DNA of 64,000 nt from Cristatella mucedo (lineage: Eukaryota; Bryozoa; Phylactolaemata; Cristatellidae), in the NCBI GenBank assembly GCA_009760855.2, contig WPIO01000096.1:365001-429000 (forward strand), read 5' to 3'. The notes beneath the pieces were generated by a model. It worked only from the letters and a program-made list of their open reading frames with translations. It made no database searches and had not been told where the DNA came from. Numbering within the stretch: position 1 is the stretch's first letter; each line of letters opens with the position of its first letter. Of this stretch, positions 11,701-25,979 are shown piece by piece. Made by a program: the position numbers and the translations under genes.

Positions 11701-14700
11701 GTTCGCTAGTAGCCAGGGGTGCTGCAATGCCCCGCTGCTGCAGGATTCAGTGTATGCTAGCAGCCAGTGATGCTGCTGACCTCTCACCGCTTAGTGGATC
11801 TGCGTTTCTTCTTGCCCGCTTTCTATTGTTTCTAAAACGTCATTCTCTTTGGCTCTTCATTGCCTGTCAAAGAATGACACCTCATTGCTCATTGCTCGTA
11901 CGGCCGCTATTTGCGAAACGCCTGAATGGAGGGACGAATTTATCCAAGGGCGCTATAGAAGAGACTTAATGAGAATTGCAGTGGTCGAGATAGACTGCTC
12001 TGCCAAGAGCGCTCAGCCTAGGAGTCACACGCCGCGCTCTCAATACTCTCAGGCGATGCCTGGCAATGCTCAGTGCTCAATGCTCAATCACTTAATCGCT
12101 CAATGCTCAATCACTCAATGCTCAATCACTCAATCACTCAATCACTCAATGCTCAATGCTCAATGCTCAATCACTCAATGCTCAATCACTCAATGCTCAA
12201 TCACTCAATGCTCAATGTTCAATCACTCAATGCTCAATGCTCAATCCCTCAACGCTCAATCACGCAATGCTTAATGCTCAATCACTCAATGCTCAATGCT
12301 CAATCACTCAATGCTCAATCACTCACTGCTCAATGCTCAATCTCTCACTGCTCAATGCTCAATCGCTCAATGTTCATTCACTCAATGCTCAATCGCTCAA
12401 TGTTCATTCACTCAATGCTCAATCGCTCAATGTTCATTCACTCAATGCTCAATCGCTCAATGTTCATTCACTCAATGCTCAATCGCTCAATGTTCATTCA
12501 CTCAATGCTCAATCTTTTCAATGTTCATTCACTCAATGCTCAATGCTCATTCACTCAATGCTCAATGCTCATTCACTCAATGCTCAATCACTCAATGCTC
12601 AATCACTCAATCACTCAATGCTCATTCACTCAATGCTCATTCACTCAATGCTCAATGCTGAATGCTCAATCGCTCAATGCTCAATCACTCAATGCTCAAT
12701 ACACAATCACTCAATGTTCAATGCCTGCGATGGGCTCAGGCGAAGAACATTTTGCACCAACGCCACGTGTCTTAGTCGTAATTGGCAGCCTCCCGCCATC
12801 TCGTCAAAAACATTGCTACTTACAATACCTTTGTGCACTGCTTGAGCTAAGTGCCTCTGCAATACACTAAAGCTGATTATATTTTATTGCGTGAAGATAG
12901 AAAAATTCCATCGCATACGTTTTTCGTGAAACTCTGTCACCTTCTCGGGCAAAAGTTTACACTTGCCGGTATAGAGGCCGTAGACAGACGAGTCAATTAT
13001 GCGCACAACTGCAGGCCTGGGCCATTCTTTTACACTGGATTGCTAGTGCCATCTGCTCTGGATCGCCCTCCATCTACTCCGGATCACCTTCCTGCCCTCT
13101 CAAGAGGTGAACACACCCGACACTTAGTATAACGTGGAGGAAAGATTTCGTGCGCCGTGATTTTATAATAGTTTAATTTATTGAATAATGATGTATTGAA
13201 AAATACGACACTCAAGATTTTTCCTCAGCCTCGTATTTGTAGCCATTAGAAATCGAATCCAATATGTTGGCTAACGTATAAAAAAAACTTATTCTTTGAT
13301 GATAAATAATGGTTTAAAAGTGGCATGTCCTTAGTGCGCAGCCGTGCATAGTGTCGGCTCACGTAAGTGCGCATAGTTCATCTAAAATTGACCAACCGCA
13401 AGCTATGGATCGTAACTAAGTTAGTCGGAATTGAATAATATGCTTTGGTAGAACGTGAACTAGATAAATAACAGACTCTAAAATATTCGAGGTTCGAATC
13501 AAAAAGCCATGTACGAACGATTATGGCAATACTAATAATAACAATAGCAATTGCATCTGCATAGCTTCCACAGTGAACTTAATTTTTTTCTATGCAAATT
13601 GTTTAAAAATACTGGTCAGTGATGAGCCAAGGACGAGCATCTTGCCTTGCTCATCGCTGCTTGCTCAGTTCGAGACCGACGTCGTAGAATCGAATCCTGT
13701 AGTCGGCGATCTTTATCTAAAAATGCAGGCGGCGATGGTAGCCGTTTAAGCTCTTGGGACGCTACATAATTGAGGCTGTTTAAATTAGCTAACTGTGCTG
13801 CCTAGGAAGCACGGGGAGCATGGTTTAAAGTGCACAGTGTCAACACGCACAATATGGTGATTAGTCACGCCAACGCAGTCACGTGCACTGTGTGAGCATG
13901 CGTAAGCAACAAAGGACGAATCACAAGGACCCAGCCGATACTGTGAGAAACGTGTGCGTCTTTATCTTTCTTTTTAAATGCCATCAAGTCAGGGGATGTC
14001 AAGGAAGTCAGCTGGGAAGTCTGGCGGAAGAAAGTGGTCCGAATGCGTCAGCCAGAGAGGGACAAAGTACGGGACCTGAAAATGAGCGAGACAGAACCTT
14101 GATGTCTAGGCGCTGCTTGATGGCGAGCCAGTGCAGGCCGAAGGCGAGAAGTGATTGTATATTTCAATGGTAGCAGCATCAATTGTATACAAGCGTAGCT
14201 GCAGAGCTTTGAACCGATTGTAAGCGTCTGATTAAAGTGGCCGGGATGCCAGCAGGCAGCGATTTACAGAAGCATAGGCATTATGTCAGAGACGTGCGGA
14301 CTACCTTGGCTGCAAAAGTGGCCCCAAATACTGCATTGATACGCCCCTGAAAGAAGGCAGACTCGATTTTGTTGCCGTTATGTGGTCGTCTAAAGAAAGA
14401 CCTTGTACATGTCAATACCGTTTCGTATGTGTGCACCGTCCTATCTTTCCCACGATGCGTTAGGCCTTTAGCAATGCGGCTTTAGCAATCCGCCATTCCA
14501 ACGCGTGAAGGCCAGCGAAGCTGAGTTGAATCGATGTTTTACGATCTACTCATTTCGCGTTCTCAATAATACTTCGAGTCCTTAGTGGATGAGACAAAAT
14601 GTTCCTCGCTGTGTCAGGAAGTCACTCGCGATGACCATTTTGCACCAACGATACAAACTTTGGCCAGAGCACGGGTTTTACGAGGAAGATTTACATGTAA

Positions 14701-15458
14701 GAAAGAAAATAATATCAAGCTGTTTTTTAAGTTCGTATTCGTACGCCCTGAATTTTGCTGCTTATTATGTTTATTATATGTTATTATGTTATTATGTTAT
14801 TATTTTTATTATTATATTATGTTGCACCTCCCATACTATTACTCAGCAAGGTGTGTTTAAAAGCTGCCAGCAATTAATAGTATATATATATTAAGGTAGG
14901 TAATTAGGCGCATTATTATAAATTATAGGCTGTATAAATGTATATTATTAAATATTATATCTCATTATATAGTATTCTTATTTTAATATTATATATTGTA
15001 ATTCTATTATGTTATCCTTAGTTGAGCGTCCAAAAATTGTTTCTAGCATTTCCCTGTCACTAATAGTGTGACGTTTCTATAGAATGGCTCTGCAGCCGTG
15101 CACATTAACGTCGGCTTATGCTGAAATGTAATGCACCCACGCTCGCAAATGCTGAACAATTTTGCAGGCAGAAGGGGTTCTTCCGTTTCCATCGGGCAGG
15201 AGCAGAATCAAATCGCTCGAGGAAGATCGGTACGCGCCGTTCGTTAGGACGTCTGCTCTCGAAGTTGACGTTGTGGTGCAGATGCTACATCGAGACTGGC
15301 CTGCACGCATTTCCCTGGAAGAGCTCCGGGCTCACTCGTACTTTCAGCCGGAAGAGTCTCCGAAACGAAACGGCAGACTTTCGAGTTGTCAGAGCAAAGC
15401 AGCAAGCTCGTTTCTAGCAACGACGCCAGGACTTCGCAAGAAGGTCATATCACCGTAG
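2218..15458 (+). CDS. Kinase gene K1, four coding exons, about 299 aa protein kinase
   Basis: Joined exons 2218-2463, 5486-5640, 9007-9214 and 15168-15458 give a single kinase domain with almost no extra sequence. Visible elements: glycine loop GCGSFG (17-22), ATP-binding Lys39 in CAVKV, alpha-C Glu58, hinge MEWVD, catalytic loop HGDIKQEN with Asp135, Lys137 and Asn140, DFG 153-155, APE 177-179. All three introns are GT-AG with phases 0, 2, 0, and the reading frame stays open across every junction. HRD is replaced by HGD, so it is a non-RD kinase by sequence; all residues needed for phosphotransfer are present, so activity is plausible. The family is unclear: a Ser/Thr kinase of generic NEK/ULK/CAMK appearance, substrate unknown. 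Its closest visible relative is the neighbouring gene K2. No upstream coding exon was recognised; the start is the first ATG of exon 1. Confidence 0.85.
2505..2816. repeat. CCG/CCT triplet tract at the start of K1 intron 1
   Basis: About 310 bp of almost pure CCG and CCT triplets beginning about 40 bp after the K1 exon 1 donor. The - strand is (GGCGGA)n-like and could form G-quadruplexes. It gives long Pro-, Arg- or Gly-only frames that are not genes. Confidence 0.9.
2817..3662. other. K1 intron 1, GC-rich stretch without recognised feature
   Basis: Rest of the GC-rich part of intron 1. Several overlapping short frames on both strands, none with a recognisable motif. Confidence 0.5.
3663..4127 (-). 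mobile_element. LINE family A, 3' end with tail
   Basis: ATA tail, GCACTTGATAAAGCGCCCTC and all downstream landmarks to the conserved end of the reverse-transcriptase ORF. 5'-truncated, inside K1 intron 1, antisense to the gene. Confidence 0.8.
4468..4990 (-). mobile_element. LINE family B, 3' region with ORF C-terminus
   Basis: The 3' tail (GGTAAGGTAATG on +) lies at the left. On the - strand 4976-4770 reads KVLTLTHKARHGLASSYLAE and on to VPFLCLKTVGDRSLS, the typical C-terminal end of CR1/L2-type reverse-transcriptase proteins. Distinct from family A in sequence and tail. Other copies: 10525, 16430, 29770, 54275. A SINE-like B box (CTCGAGCCCACGACCTCG) adjoins the tail at 4440-4460. Confidence 0.75.
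5001..5485. other. K1 intron 1 end, no recognised feature
   Basis: Nothing recognised before the exon 2 acceptor. Confidence 0.5.
5486..5640 (+). CDS. K1 exon 2 (hinge to HG of catalytic loop)
   Basis: Preceded by the acceptor TTTAATTTCAG; begins LCIVMEWVD (beta-5 and hinge) and ends at SVGICH plus two bases of a Gly codon, before the donor GTACGG. Phase 2 out. It contains a short CPQC (102-105) between hinge and alpha-E that K2 lacks; two Cys four residues apart could be chance. Confidence 0.85.
5744..5845 (-). mobile_element. LINE family A, tail remnant
   Basis: A long ATA/AGT trinucleotide tract, then AATGTATTTGTAAAGTGCC and AGAGGGATGAATCTCTC, a diverged 3' end of the family. Confidence 0.6.
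5848..6003. repeat. GATTGATA/GATTGATG octamer tandem array
   Basis: About 155 bp of tandem TTGATAGA/TTGATGGA units in K1 intron 2, directly between two LINE fragments. Confidence 0.9.
6045..7085 (+). mobile_element. LINE family A, reverse-transcriptase C-terminal part to 3' UTR
   Basis: Starts at codons for RHNLGFHFYADDTQL, the reverse-transcriptase YADD active-site region, and continues collinearly with the copy at 31610-33085 (on the other strand), including KSFADLAFSSHAPKAWNSLS. Frameshifts and stops break the ORF. The end lacks the ATT tail. Same strand as K1, in intron 2. Confidence 0.8.
7432..7805 (+). pseudogene. Decayed duplicate of K1 exon 3 in K1 intron 2
   Basis: Side by side with 9007-9240 the match is clear: GATATCAA near the start, ACCGTCAAGCTTGG against GCCGTCAAGCTCGC, CTTACAAAAAAGG-like text, CTGTTCCGA, and the exon-end block GTCGTGCTCTACT followed by ATGGTA. 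Homology continues into the downstream intron. The copy is broken: a stop follows DIK, the DFG position reads EFS, and an AT-rich block of about 110-145 bp (about 7595-7705) splits it. The pyrimidine tract before the acceptor is also lost. Confidence 0.72.
7595..7705. repeat. AT-rich insertion with inverted ends in the relic exon
   Basis: About 110 bp of nearly pure A/T inside the relic exon. Its borders are roughly inverted (GGCGAGATCTATA at the left, GAGATCGCCC at the right), like a small foldback or MITE insertion. The real exon 3 has nothing at this place. Confidence 0.45.
7806..9006. other. K1 intron 2, part after the relic exon
   Basis: The first about 90 bp still resemble the start of intron 3 (from 9215). 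From about 8280 to 8600 there are weak family A landmarks (AAAGGACAATTCACA) suggesting a very old LINE copy. Nothing else seen. Confidence 0.4.
9007..9214 (+). CDS. K1 exon 3 (catalytic and activation segments)
   Basis: Acceptor TTTCAG at 9001-9006; one base completes Gly134, then DIKQENILL, ADFG and LAPE, ending VVLYSM before the donor GTAGGT. It contains the catalytic Asp, the Mg-binding Asn and Asp, and a full activation segment with GTLDYLAPE. A decayed copy lies about 1.5 kb upstream in intron 2. Confidence 0.88.
9503..9742. repeat. Minisatellite, eight 30-bp units
   Basis: Eight head-to-tail 30-bp units of GAAGTTATCTCCCTTTGG plus AAAGGATATAAA. Units 6 and 7 share one variant (GAAGTCGT); otherwise they are identical. 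Each unit holds CCTTT-GG-AAAGG, an imperfect inverted repeat. There are no spacers, so this is not CRISPR. The - strand is open (decapeptide LYPFQREITS), a by-product of a unit length divisible by three. Confidence 0.95.
9743..10133. other. K1 intron 3, no recognised feature
   Basis: No motif seen between the minisatellite and the next LINE end. Confidence 0.5.
10134..10206 (-). mobile_element. LINE family A, 3' tail fragment
   Basis: AATAATAATAATAACGATAG, then GGCGCCCTAAGAGAACGCGATCTC and CAGGCGCTTTACA: a tail-only copy. Confidence 0.65.
10474..10645 (-). mobile_element. LINE family B, short 3' fragment with AATAAC tail
   Basis: AATAAC and GTAATGTAAC repeats followed by GCATCTCCGTCAGTGACC, CACAAAGTCATAAAGACCA, TTACGCAGGAGACTT and GGTACGCATTCG, the family B 3' end. 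Confidence 0.7.
10652..10740 (-). mobile_element. LINE family A, old 3' remnant
   Basis: ATAATGTATTTGTATAGCGCC, TCAGAGAACATC and TCTTTCTGGCTACCTTAAATT resemble the family A end with many changes. Confidence 0.45.
11120..11220 (-). mobile_element. SINE 3' half
   Basis: TATCACCGCCGCTCGCAGTGGATAGTAAAG matches the SINE body at 26020-26050. The head is missing. A second half-copy lies at about 11540-11620 (GCTTCGTTTCTATAG, GCCGCTTGCAATAGGCAAAG). Confidence 0.5.
12068..12720. repeat. Long CTCAATG-type minisatellite with higher-order units
   Basis: About 650 bp of alternating CTCAATG and CTCAATCA heptamers and octamers. At about 12351-12510 five consecutive 30-bp higher-order units (heptamer variants GCTCAATCG, GTTCATTCA) are identical, a sign of recent expansion. 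All three + frames are open (LNHSMLN-type peptides); I treat these as repeat artefacts. Confidence 0.95.
12721..13639. other. K1 intron 3, no recognised feature
   Basis: Short open frames only. ATTTTGCACCAACG at about 12750 recurs at about 14638. Confidence 0.45.
13640..13755 (+). mobile_element. Degenerate SINE copy
   Basis: GACCGACGTCGTAGAATCGAATCC (B-box side), then GTAGTCGGCGATCTTTATC and GCAGGCGGCGATGGTAG follow the SINE consensus order on the + strand. Confidence 0.5.
13830..14430 (-). mobile_element. LINE family A, degenerate internal to 3' region
   Basis: Landmarks in order: AAAGGACGAATCACAAGGACCC, AAGTCAGGGGATGTC, AACCTTGATGTCTAGGCGCTGCTTGATGG, GAGCCAGTGCAGG, AGCTGCAGAGC. Many indels. 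Lies in K1 intron 3. Confidence 0.65.
14583..14696 (+). other. Unexplained exon-like open segment
   Basis: An AG acceptor-like site (GAGTCCTTAG) and a donor-like GTAAGA frame an open reading segment for RQNVPRCVRKSLAMTILHQR and onward, ending EEDLH. The skipped position is inside K1 intron 3, and its use would disrupt the kinase, so it is either chance, an alternative exon or another relic. No family recognised. Confidence 0.2.
14750..15010. other. AT-rich tract in K1 intron 3
   Basis: TTATTATG and TATATTA-rich DNA without other structure. Confidence 0.6.
15168..15458 (+). CDS. K1 exon 4 (C-lobe end and C-terminal tail)
   Basis: Acceptor CAATTTTGCAG; phase 0. It begins AEGVLPFPSGR, the usual place of the G-x-x-PFP motif after alpha-F, then VVVQMLHRDWPARISLEELRAHSYF, the classical end of a kinase domain with its invariant Arg. 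A Ser/Lys-rich tail of about 35 residues follows, then a stop at 15456-15458. I saw no clear AATAAA within about 250 bp. Confidence 0.85.
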   Translation, partial: AEGVLPFPSGRSRIKSLEEDRYAPFVRTSALEVDVVVQMLHRDWPARISLEELRAHSYFQPEESPKRNGRLSSCQSKAASSFLATTPGLRKKVISP

Positions 15459-16204
15459 AGCCCCGAGCGACGGCGACCTGCAAATTACAAGTCGCTCACT
15501 CACGTGCCGCTACTACTAAGTACCTGTTTGTTCAAGATGGGTGTGATTTACAGAATTACCGGCGGCCAATTTGCTCTTAGACGTTATCTAAGCAACGCTG
15601 CTGATGCCATTTGTACTAATGAAATGCTTTTAAAAATGTTTTTTTACCAAAGTCTTGTGGTTTTACATAGTTTTACATGTTATCATATATGGATTTGATA
15701 ATTAAGGTAAATACAAGAAATTCCTGACTGTAGATTGCAATTGCGGGCTTGCTTGCTCGATGGTAAACTGGCATGACCTTGGTGATAAACAAATTTGTTT
15801 TCACATGCTTCCACTCGTGTCGTGTTTTAACTGCAAATCTTAATTGCTGATACTATAACGGCCGAATCTCAGAGAGGACAAGTAGAATCGGTGCAACCGC
15901 GTTTTCCGTAGTCTTACTGGCTACGAGATTCGGCTGAGATGTAGGCTCGTAAAGTGAACTAAACACTAACTGCTTAAGGAACCTATTGCAGCTTTTACGA
16001 GTGCGTTGTCGGGTCTCGGGGGAAAGTGCTGAAGTGCTAAACTCGCTGTGATGAACTCGTGAGCCTTCTTAGCTAGAGCCGATGCCGGTGTAGAATATCT
16101 GACCTAAGGATCCGGCAAGGCGCTAGCTAGGAGCGAGAGACACATAGCTTTTGACGTGCGCAAACTCAGCTCCTTCAAGCGATTGTCATAGCCGGGCATC
16201 AGTA
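15459..16204. other. K1 3' flank, no recognised feature
   Basis: Probably the 3' UTR and intergenic DNA. No canonical AATAAA found close to the stop. Confidence 0.4.
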
Positions 16205-16290
16205 GTAAAGTATTTGCATATATGTGTGCATAGCACCCCCAGAGAACTGAATCTCTTTCCAGGCACTTAACAGATCCTTTGTATACGGCA
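16205..16290 (-). mobile_element. LINE family A, old tail remnant
   Basis: TGCATAGCACCCCCAGAGAACTGAATCTCTTTCCAGGCACTTAACA in order matches the diverged family end; no tail. Confidence 0.45.
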
Positions 16291-16429
16291 ATACCAAATT
16301 ATTAGTGGTAACGTCTGCAAGCGGCAGCATAGTTCTGTTACTGAGTTTGTATGGCAGATAAAAGCATTAATATGCCAAACCGCTATCTGAGATTGCCAAA
16401 ATGCTACTGAGCCATAAGCATTAGACCAT

Positions 16430-17200
16430 AAGTGTGATTCATGTTTTTCCGTCTGTAACTCCGCAATATTTTACTCGTGGGAGTTTCTATTGCAAACTCA
16501 AAGCCGGAGCAGCTTTCGGTGAGCATACATTAGCCAACCGACGTCATTTCACGCAGCAAAGAGAAAGTGAGATGCCTAGCTTAGCCAGGAGGAATTTGAG
16601 GCCGTAAGTATTATTATTAATAATAATAATAATAATGACAATAACACACCAGATAAAGCGCCCTCAGAGAAACATTCAATCCCGTTCTGGGTGCTTTGCA
16701 TTTGCTGCAAAGGAAACAAGATTGAATGTTTAGTTGTAACATTCTCGATAAATAACAAGAATAACATAGTTAGGGGTGACATGCACAGAATCAGCATGCA
16801 AGTTTAGTCAGTGGTAGCATGTAGCAGTTTCAGCACGCATAAACGCTTAAAGGACCCACTAAATGCTGTGGTAAATAAATTGAGTTTGTCAAGTTGTCAA
16901 GAGAATCAAGTTGGAGCTCTGGACGCATATAAAGTGTGTGTCATAGTAGGCAACAGCAGAGTTGTTTTCTTTACGTTAGAATACTAGGATTGAGTTCCGT
17001 AGTCAATGACCTGCAGAGCAAAAGCTTCTCTCCCTAGCGGTAATCGAGAGGAGAAATGGAGCAGCTAATTGATTGTCCATACAGGATCTGAGGGCAGAGA
17101 AATCTGATAAAGGTACAAAGGAGAGCTAAGCCGTGGCCTTGGCCTTGTGGATAGGCGCAAGAACTCTGTTCAATATGCATTGATCAACCGAAAGTTCCTG
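16430..17200 (-). mobile_element. LINE family B copy, split by a nested family A insertion
   Basis: Family B landmarks occur before (TCCGTCTGTAACTCCGCAA, CACGCAGCAAAGAGAAAGTG) and after (GAGTTCCGTAGTCAATGACC, GGAGCAGCTAATTGATTGTCC, AGCTAAGCCGTGGCC) an interruption at 16606-16925. The order of pieces is that of the intact copy at 4468-4990. Confidence 0.7.
16606..16925 (-). mobile_element. LINE family A copy nested in family B
   Basis: ATT/AAT tail, AGATAAAGCGCCCTCAGAGAA, GGGTGACATGCACAGAATCAGCATGCAA and ACCCACTAAATGCTGT. It interrupts a family B copy, so this family A insertion is the younger one. Confidence 0.75.
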
Positions 17201-17929
17201 CAGCAAATGAGATACTCAATTAAATCTCTCGGATTTGTTAACCGGCGTTGAAGTCATATTCATTACAAGCTGACGTGATCAGGTACCTTTTTAAACCCGA
17301 GAGGCCATTGCACGAGAGTGCGCCTGCGCTTTGGCACGAAGTTTAGTTCGTAAACCCGGAACAACGTTTTCTATTATATCTAATCAATTTTACAGAGCTG
17401 CATCGCACTTCGAATGTGCAGGGAGGCTCGCTTACCCTAGATATTGAAGGTCATACCAAAAAGCCCTTGTACGCAATCCCTTCAATATTTTGAAATCTAA
17501 TCAGAGACACTGTTTTATATAATGTGAAATCAAAACCTCAGCTGCCCTACGCCTATTGTGCAAGCGACAGCCTCATCGCAGTTCAATTACATAGGGAAGC
17601 TATCTTTTCCGGGCCCGGAGGCCATAGCGTAAAAACTCAAATGCTCTTTGCACTGATATTGTATTCGTAATCCCGGAAAACTGTTGTCTATAATTCGGAA
17701 TTAAAACCGCACTTGCACGACGCCTATTGTGGAAATAGCAGCTGCATCGCAGTTCGAAATTGCACGATTGCTAGGAGGGCCATTGTAGACCATTGAGTGA
17801 AAACGCATATCCAAATTGCACGCAATTGTATGGGTACACCCAGAAACCTTTTGCCTATAAATTGAATTCAAAACTTCCGTTTTACGATGCACCTATTGTG
17901 GAAATGGCAGCTGCGTCGCAGTCCCGAGA

Positions 17930-17976
17930 TGCTGACTGCTCGCGCGCACAGCCGTGCTGTGCGCGCGAGCAGTCAC
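17930..17976. repeat. Near-perfect 19-bp-stem hairpin
   Basis: GACTGCTCGCGCGCACAGC, a 3-base loop, then the exact reverse complement. Inside the about 170-bp array and responsible for its one long unit. High GC stem. Confidence 0.85.
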
Positions 17977-18151
17977 CATCTCGCACAGCCGTGCTGAAGT
18001 TGGAGTCCATTGCACAAGAACGCACCTACACAATCGCGCGGCATTCAGTGGGTTAACCCGACGTCGCTGTTTTCTATAACGTAGAATGGAAACCGCGGCA
18101 ATGGGTCGCTTGTGGCGTTGCAATAGCAATTGTATGGCAACATGACTTTTT

Positions 18152-18193
18152 AGGAAGGCTTCAAGTGGCCCCGGCCACTGGAAGCCTTCCTAT
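18152..18193. repeat. Second 19-bp-stem hairpin, one mismatch
   Basis: AGGAAGGCTTCAAGTGGCC faces GGCCACTGGAAGCCTTCCT across a very short loop, with one mismatch. About 220 bp from the first hairpin, roughly one unit further on. Confidence 0.85.
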
Positions 18194-19207
18194 GAAAGCG
18201 AGCACCATGGCGGGAAATTCAGTGCGTAAACCCGGAACACGGTTTGCTGTAATCAGGAATCCAAGCCGAAGCTGGGCAAAGTTTATTGTGGTCATAGCAA
18301 CTGTTGCGGTGGTCTAGCATTTCGGATGCTCACTGGGCCGAGCCATCGAGAGGCGGGCCAGGGTATGAGAACGTGCAAACGCAGTCGCATTCTATTTTAC
18401 AAGTAAACCTTGAACGGCGTTCGCTGACATTTGCAATCAAAACCACAGAAGTGAGCAGCTGCATGTTGACCTCTGGCCTCTGCATTGCTGTTGACTATGT
18501 AGGACTGCCATTTGGGCAGGGCCATTTGAGCTCGTAGCCTGAGAACGCTTAAACGCAATCGGCTGGAATTCGGTGAGTAAATCTAGCGTACCGTTTTCTA
18601 TCGTTTGAAATCAAAACCACGGTCGCGAAAAGCTTTTTGCTTACCCGACGGCTTTATTTCAGTCTTGAATATTTTGGGCTAGGCCATTTGGGCCAGGCCA
18701 TCGGAGGTTGTAGCTTGAAAATGCACGAGCGTAATCGAGTGACATTTAGTGTGTTAACTGAGACACTATTCTCTTTCAGCATTACTAAACGGTAGCTATC
18801 TTTTGGTAAAGTGTTAATAGCTAACAACAAACCACTTTCCTTTCTATGTCAAAACTTTTTATTTATATTCATAGCTTATCAAATGAATATCATAGAAAGC
18901 CACTGTAAATATTTTTTTTGAAAAATACACGAGCAATGGATGGCGATGTGAATGAATTATTTGCAGTGGAGGTGGGTGCTACGGTTTTGTATCCATTTCG
19001 ACACAACCTCCTTCGCTAAAGAAGCGGCGCTAGCTCTAGGGTGACGAGAAAGCCGAGTGAATAGGCTGCTGCATACTGCCGCTTCGAGGCCGGAAATCTG
19101 TTGAATCCTTCGTGCTGAGTCTAGGAGCTGAGTCAGCGATTTCAGAAAATTTGATCTTGACGCGCGTTCAATTTTTTGCGGCTACCCAAAGTAGGCAGTA
19201 TTGGTAA

Positions 19208-19672
<465 letters not shown>

Positions 19673-19877
19673 CTTTGTGATCTTTGGGGTTGTGTGATCT
19701 CCGCTCTCTGGATTCTAGAACGTCAAACGCACTTCCGCTATTTTTAGGCAAAGGGCAACTGGTCGGTGCGACCCACTGCGGCGCGTCTACAGCAGCGGCG
19801 CGGACGGAAATATTCGTCGCACACGCATTACGTGCCTGCTAATTAAATCATCTAATAGTCTTTTCACTTCGGTGCAG

Positions 19878-20000
19878 GAAGCTATACGCGCGCGGAATTT
19901 GCAAGGCCAGCGTCTCGATGATAGAATTACACGTCGCATCGGCATCCACGTGCGCTCAGTGCCGGAAATGAACTCTGAACTACGAAAGCCTGGCGGTAAT
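19878..20000 (+). CDS. Candidate extra exon upstream of K2
   Basis: A strong acceptor context (CTAAT, pyrimidines, GGTGCAG) and a consensus donor (GTAAGT at 20001) frame exactly 41 open codons, phase 0 to 0, reading EAIRARNLQGQRLDD and onward. The composition is ordinary for protein (Arg-rich, no low complexity). It could be a 5' exon of K2 joined to an acceptor such as ACTAACAG near 20227, or part of an unrelated transcript. I do not recognise the peptide. Confidence 0.35.
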
Positions 20001-20266
20001 GTAAGTTCAAAGCTTCCGCGAACAGAAACTGGAAGTGAAATCTTGGTTCTAGCCCGGGGAGACCGATCAACTACGGGGGGCTTTAGCTGCCTAGCGTTGC
20101 GCTATTGGGACAATTGACGTGACGTTAAACATGAGAGACGTGTTGAGCTGGTCACACGTCACGATCGGGTGACGTTTCCATGCAGTCGGTCTCTGTTAGT
20201 TAACATCTTGCTACGACAAGACTAACAGCCGTACATTCGGAACTCTCAATCTTAGAATTAAAAAAG

Positions 20267-25306
<5,040 letters not shown>

Positions 25307-25376
25307 TTGAAAGGCTCACACTGGTCGTGCCGTGTGTCGTGCATTTTGGCTCTCCTCTCAAGCGAGACATACTCAC

Positions 25377-25382
25377 AATAAA
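25377..25382 (+). terminator. Candidate polyadenylation signal of K2
   Basis: AATAAA 71 bp after the K2 stop codon, a normal distance for a 3' UTR. No transcript evidence. Confidence 0.5.
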
Positions 25383-25979
25383 GCATTGCCAGAGGCGCGC
25401 GTGTAATTTGGAGCGGTGCCTCCTCGTGACAATCTTTCTTCACTGGCAATTTTGGCTTCTCAATTCTGTCCTGGCATTCCGGCTTCGCACTACGTTTCGG
25501 CGAGTTCATCGTCCGCGAACTCTGGAAAGCTGCGGAGTATGCTCTGCAAGGAGTTTAATATGAAAAATCCTTAGCCTTCCGAGTCAATACTGGCTCAGAA
25601 AAAGGCTCAGAACCGAAGCTAACCAAATGAGCGAATGTCTTCAACGCTTTTGCTAGGCGCTCGAATCAGATCTATGGCCGACCAGCGAGAACCAGAGTAC
25701 CGATAGAAATACCCAATAGCTTCGCTTCCTCAAAATTCCCAGCGTTCAAGCTCCCAATCTTAATCGCCCATATTTGCACTCTTTAGTCAGATATTTCATC
25801 CTTATAGTAGTTGCTAAACAGGCTCTGTCCTTCGCATTTTAATAAGCAAAGTGTGAAGAATAGCTAATTTGATATCGAGCAAATGGACTCCAAGGAAAGT
25901 ATAAACGGAAATCGAACGGACCCCCCCCCGCGTTCTGAGAAATCCCGTTCGTATTGGCACCAAAATAAAGATTAAATGA
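25383..25979. other. K2 3' flank, no recognised feature
   Basis: No gene or repeat recognised. Confidence 0.5.

Larger units (their letters stand above)
17290..18800. repeat. Diverged tandem array, about 165-180-bp units
   Basis: The block GTAAACCCGGAACAC..GTTTTCTATAA..GAAATCAAAACC recurs at about 17351, 17505, 17670, 17835, 18052, 18224, 18400, 18573 and 18755, with CCTATTGTGGAAATAGCAGC and CATCGCAG at fixed places between. Spacing is 154-182 bp except one of 217 bp. Units are heavily diverged, so the array is old. It lies between K1 and K2 on K2's upstream side. Confidence 0.8.

Noticed and set aside
12068-12870. 265-aa open frame with LNHSMLN repeats
   Set aside because: All three + frames are open over a simple heptamer array; no start context, no flanking domain.
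14583-14696. Additional K1 exon
   Set aside because: Exon 3 to exon 4 already joins in phase and yields a complete kinase C-lobe; insertion here would disrupt it. Kept only as an unexplained segment.
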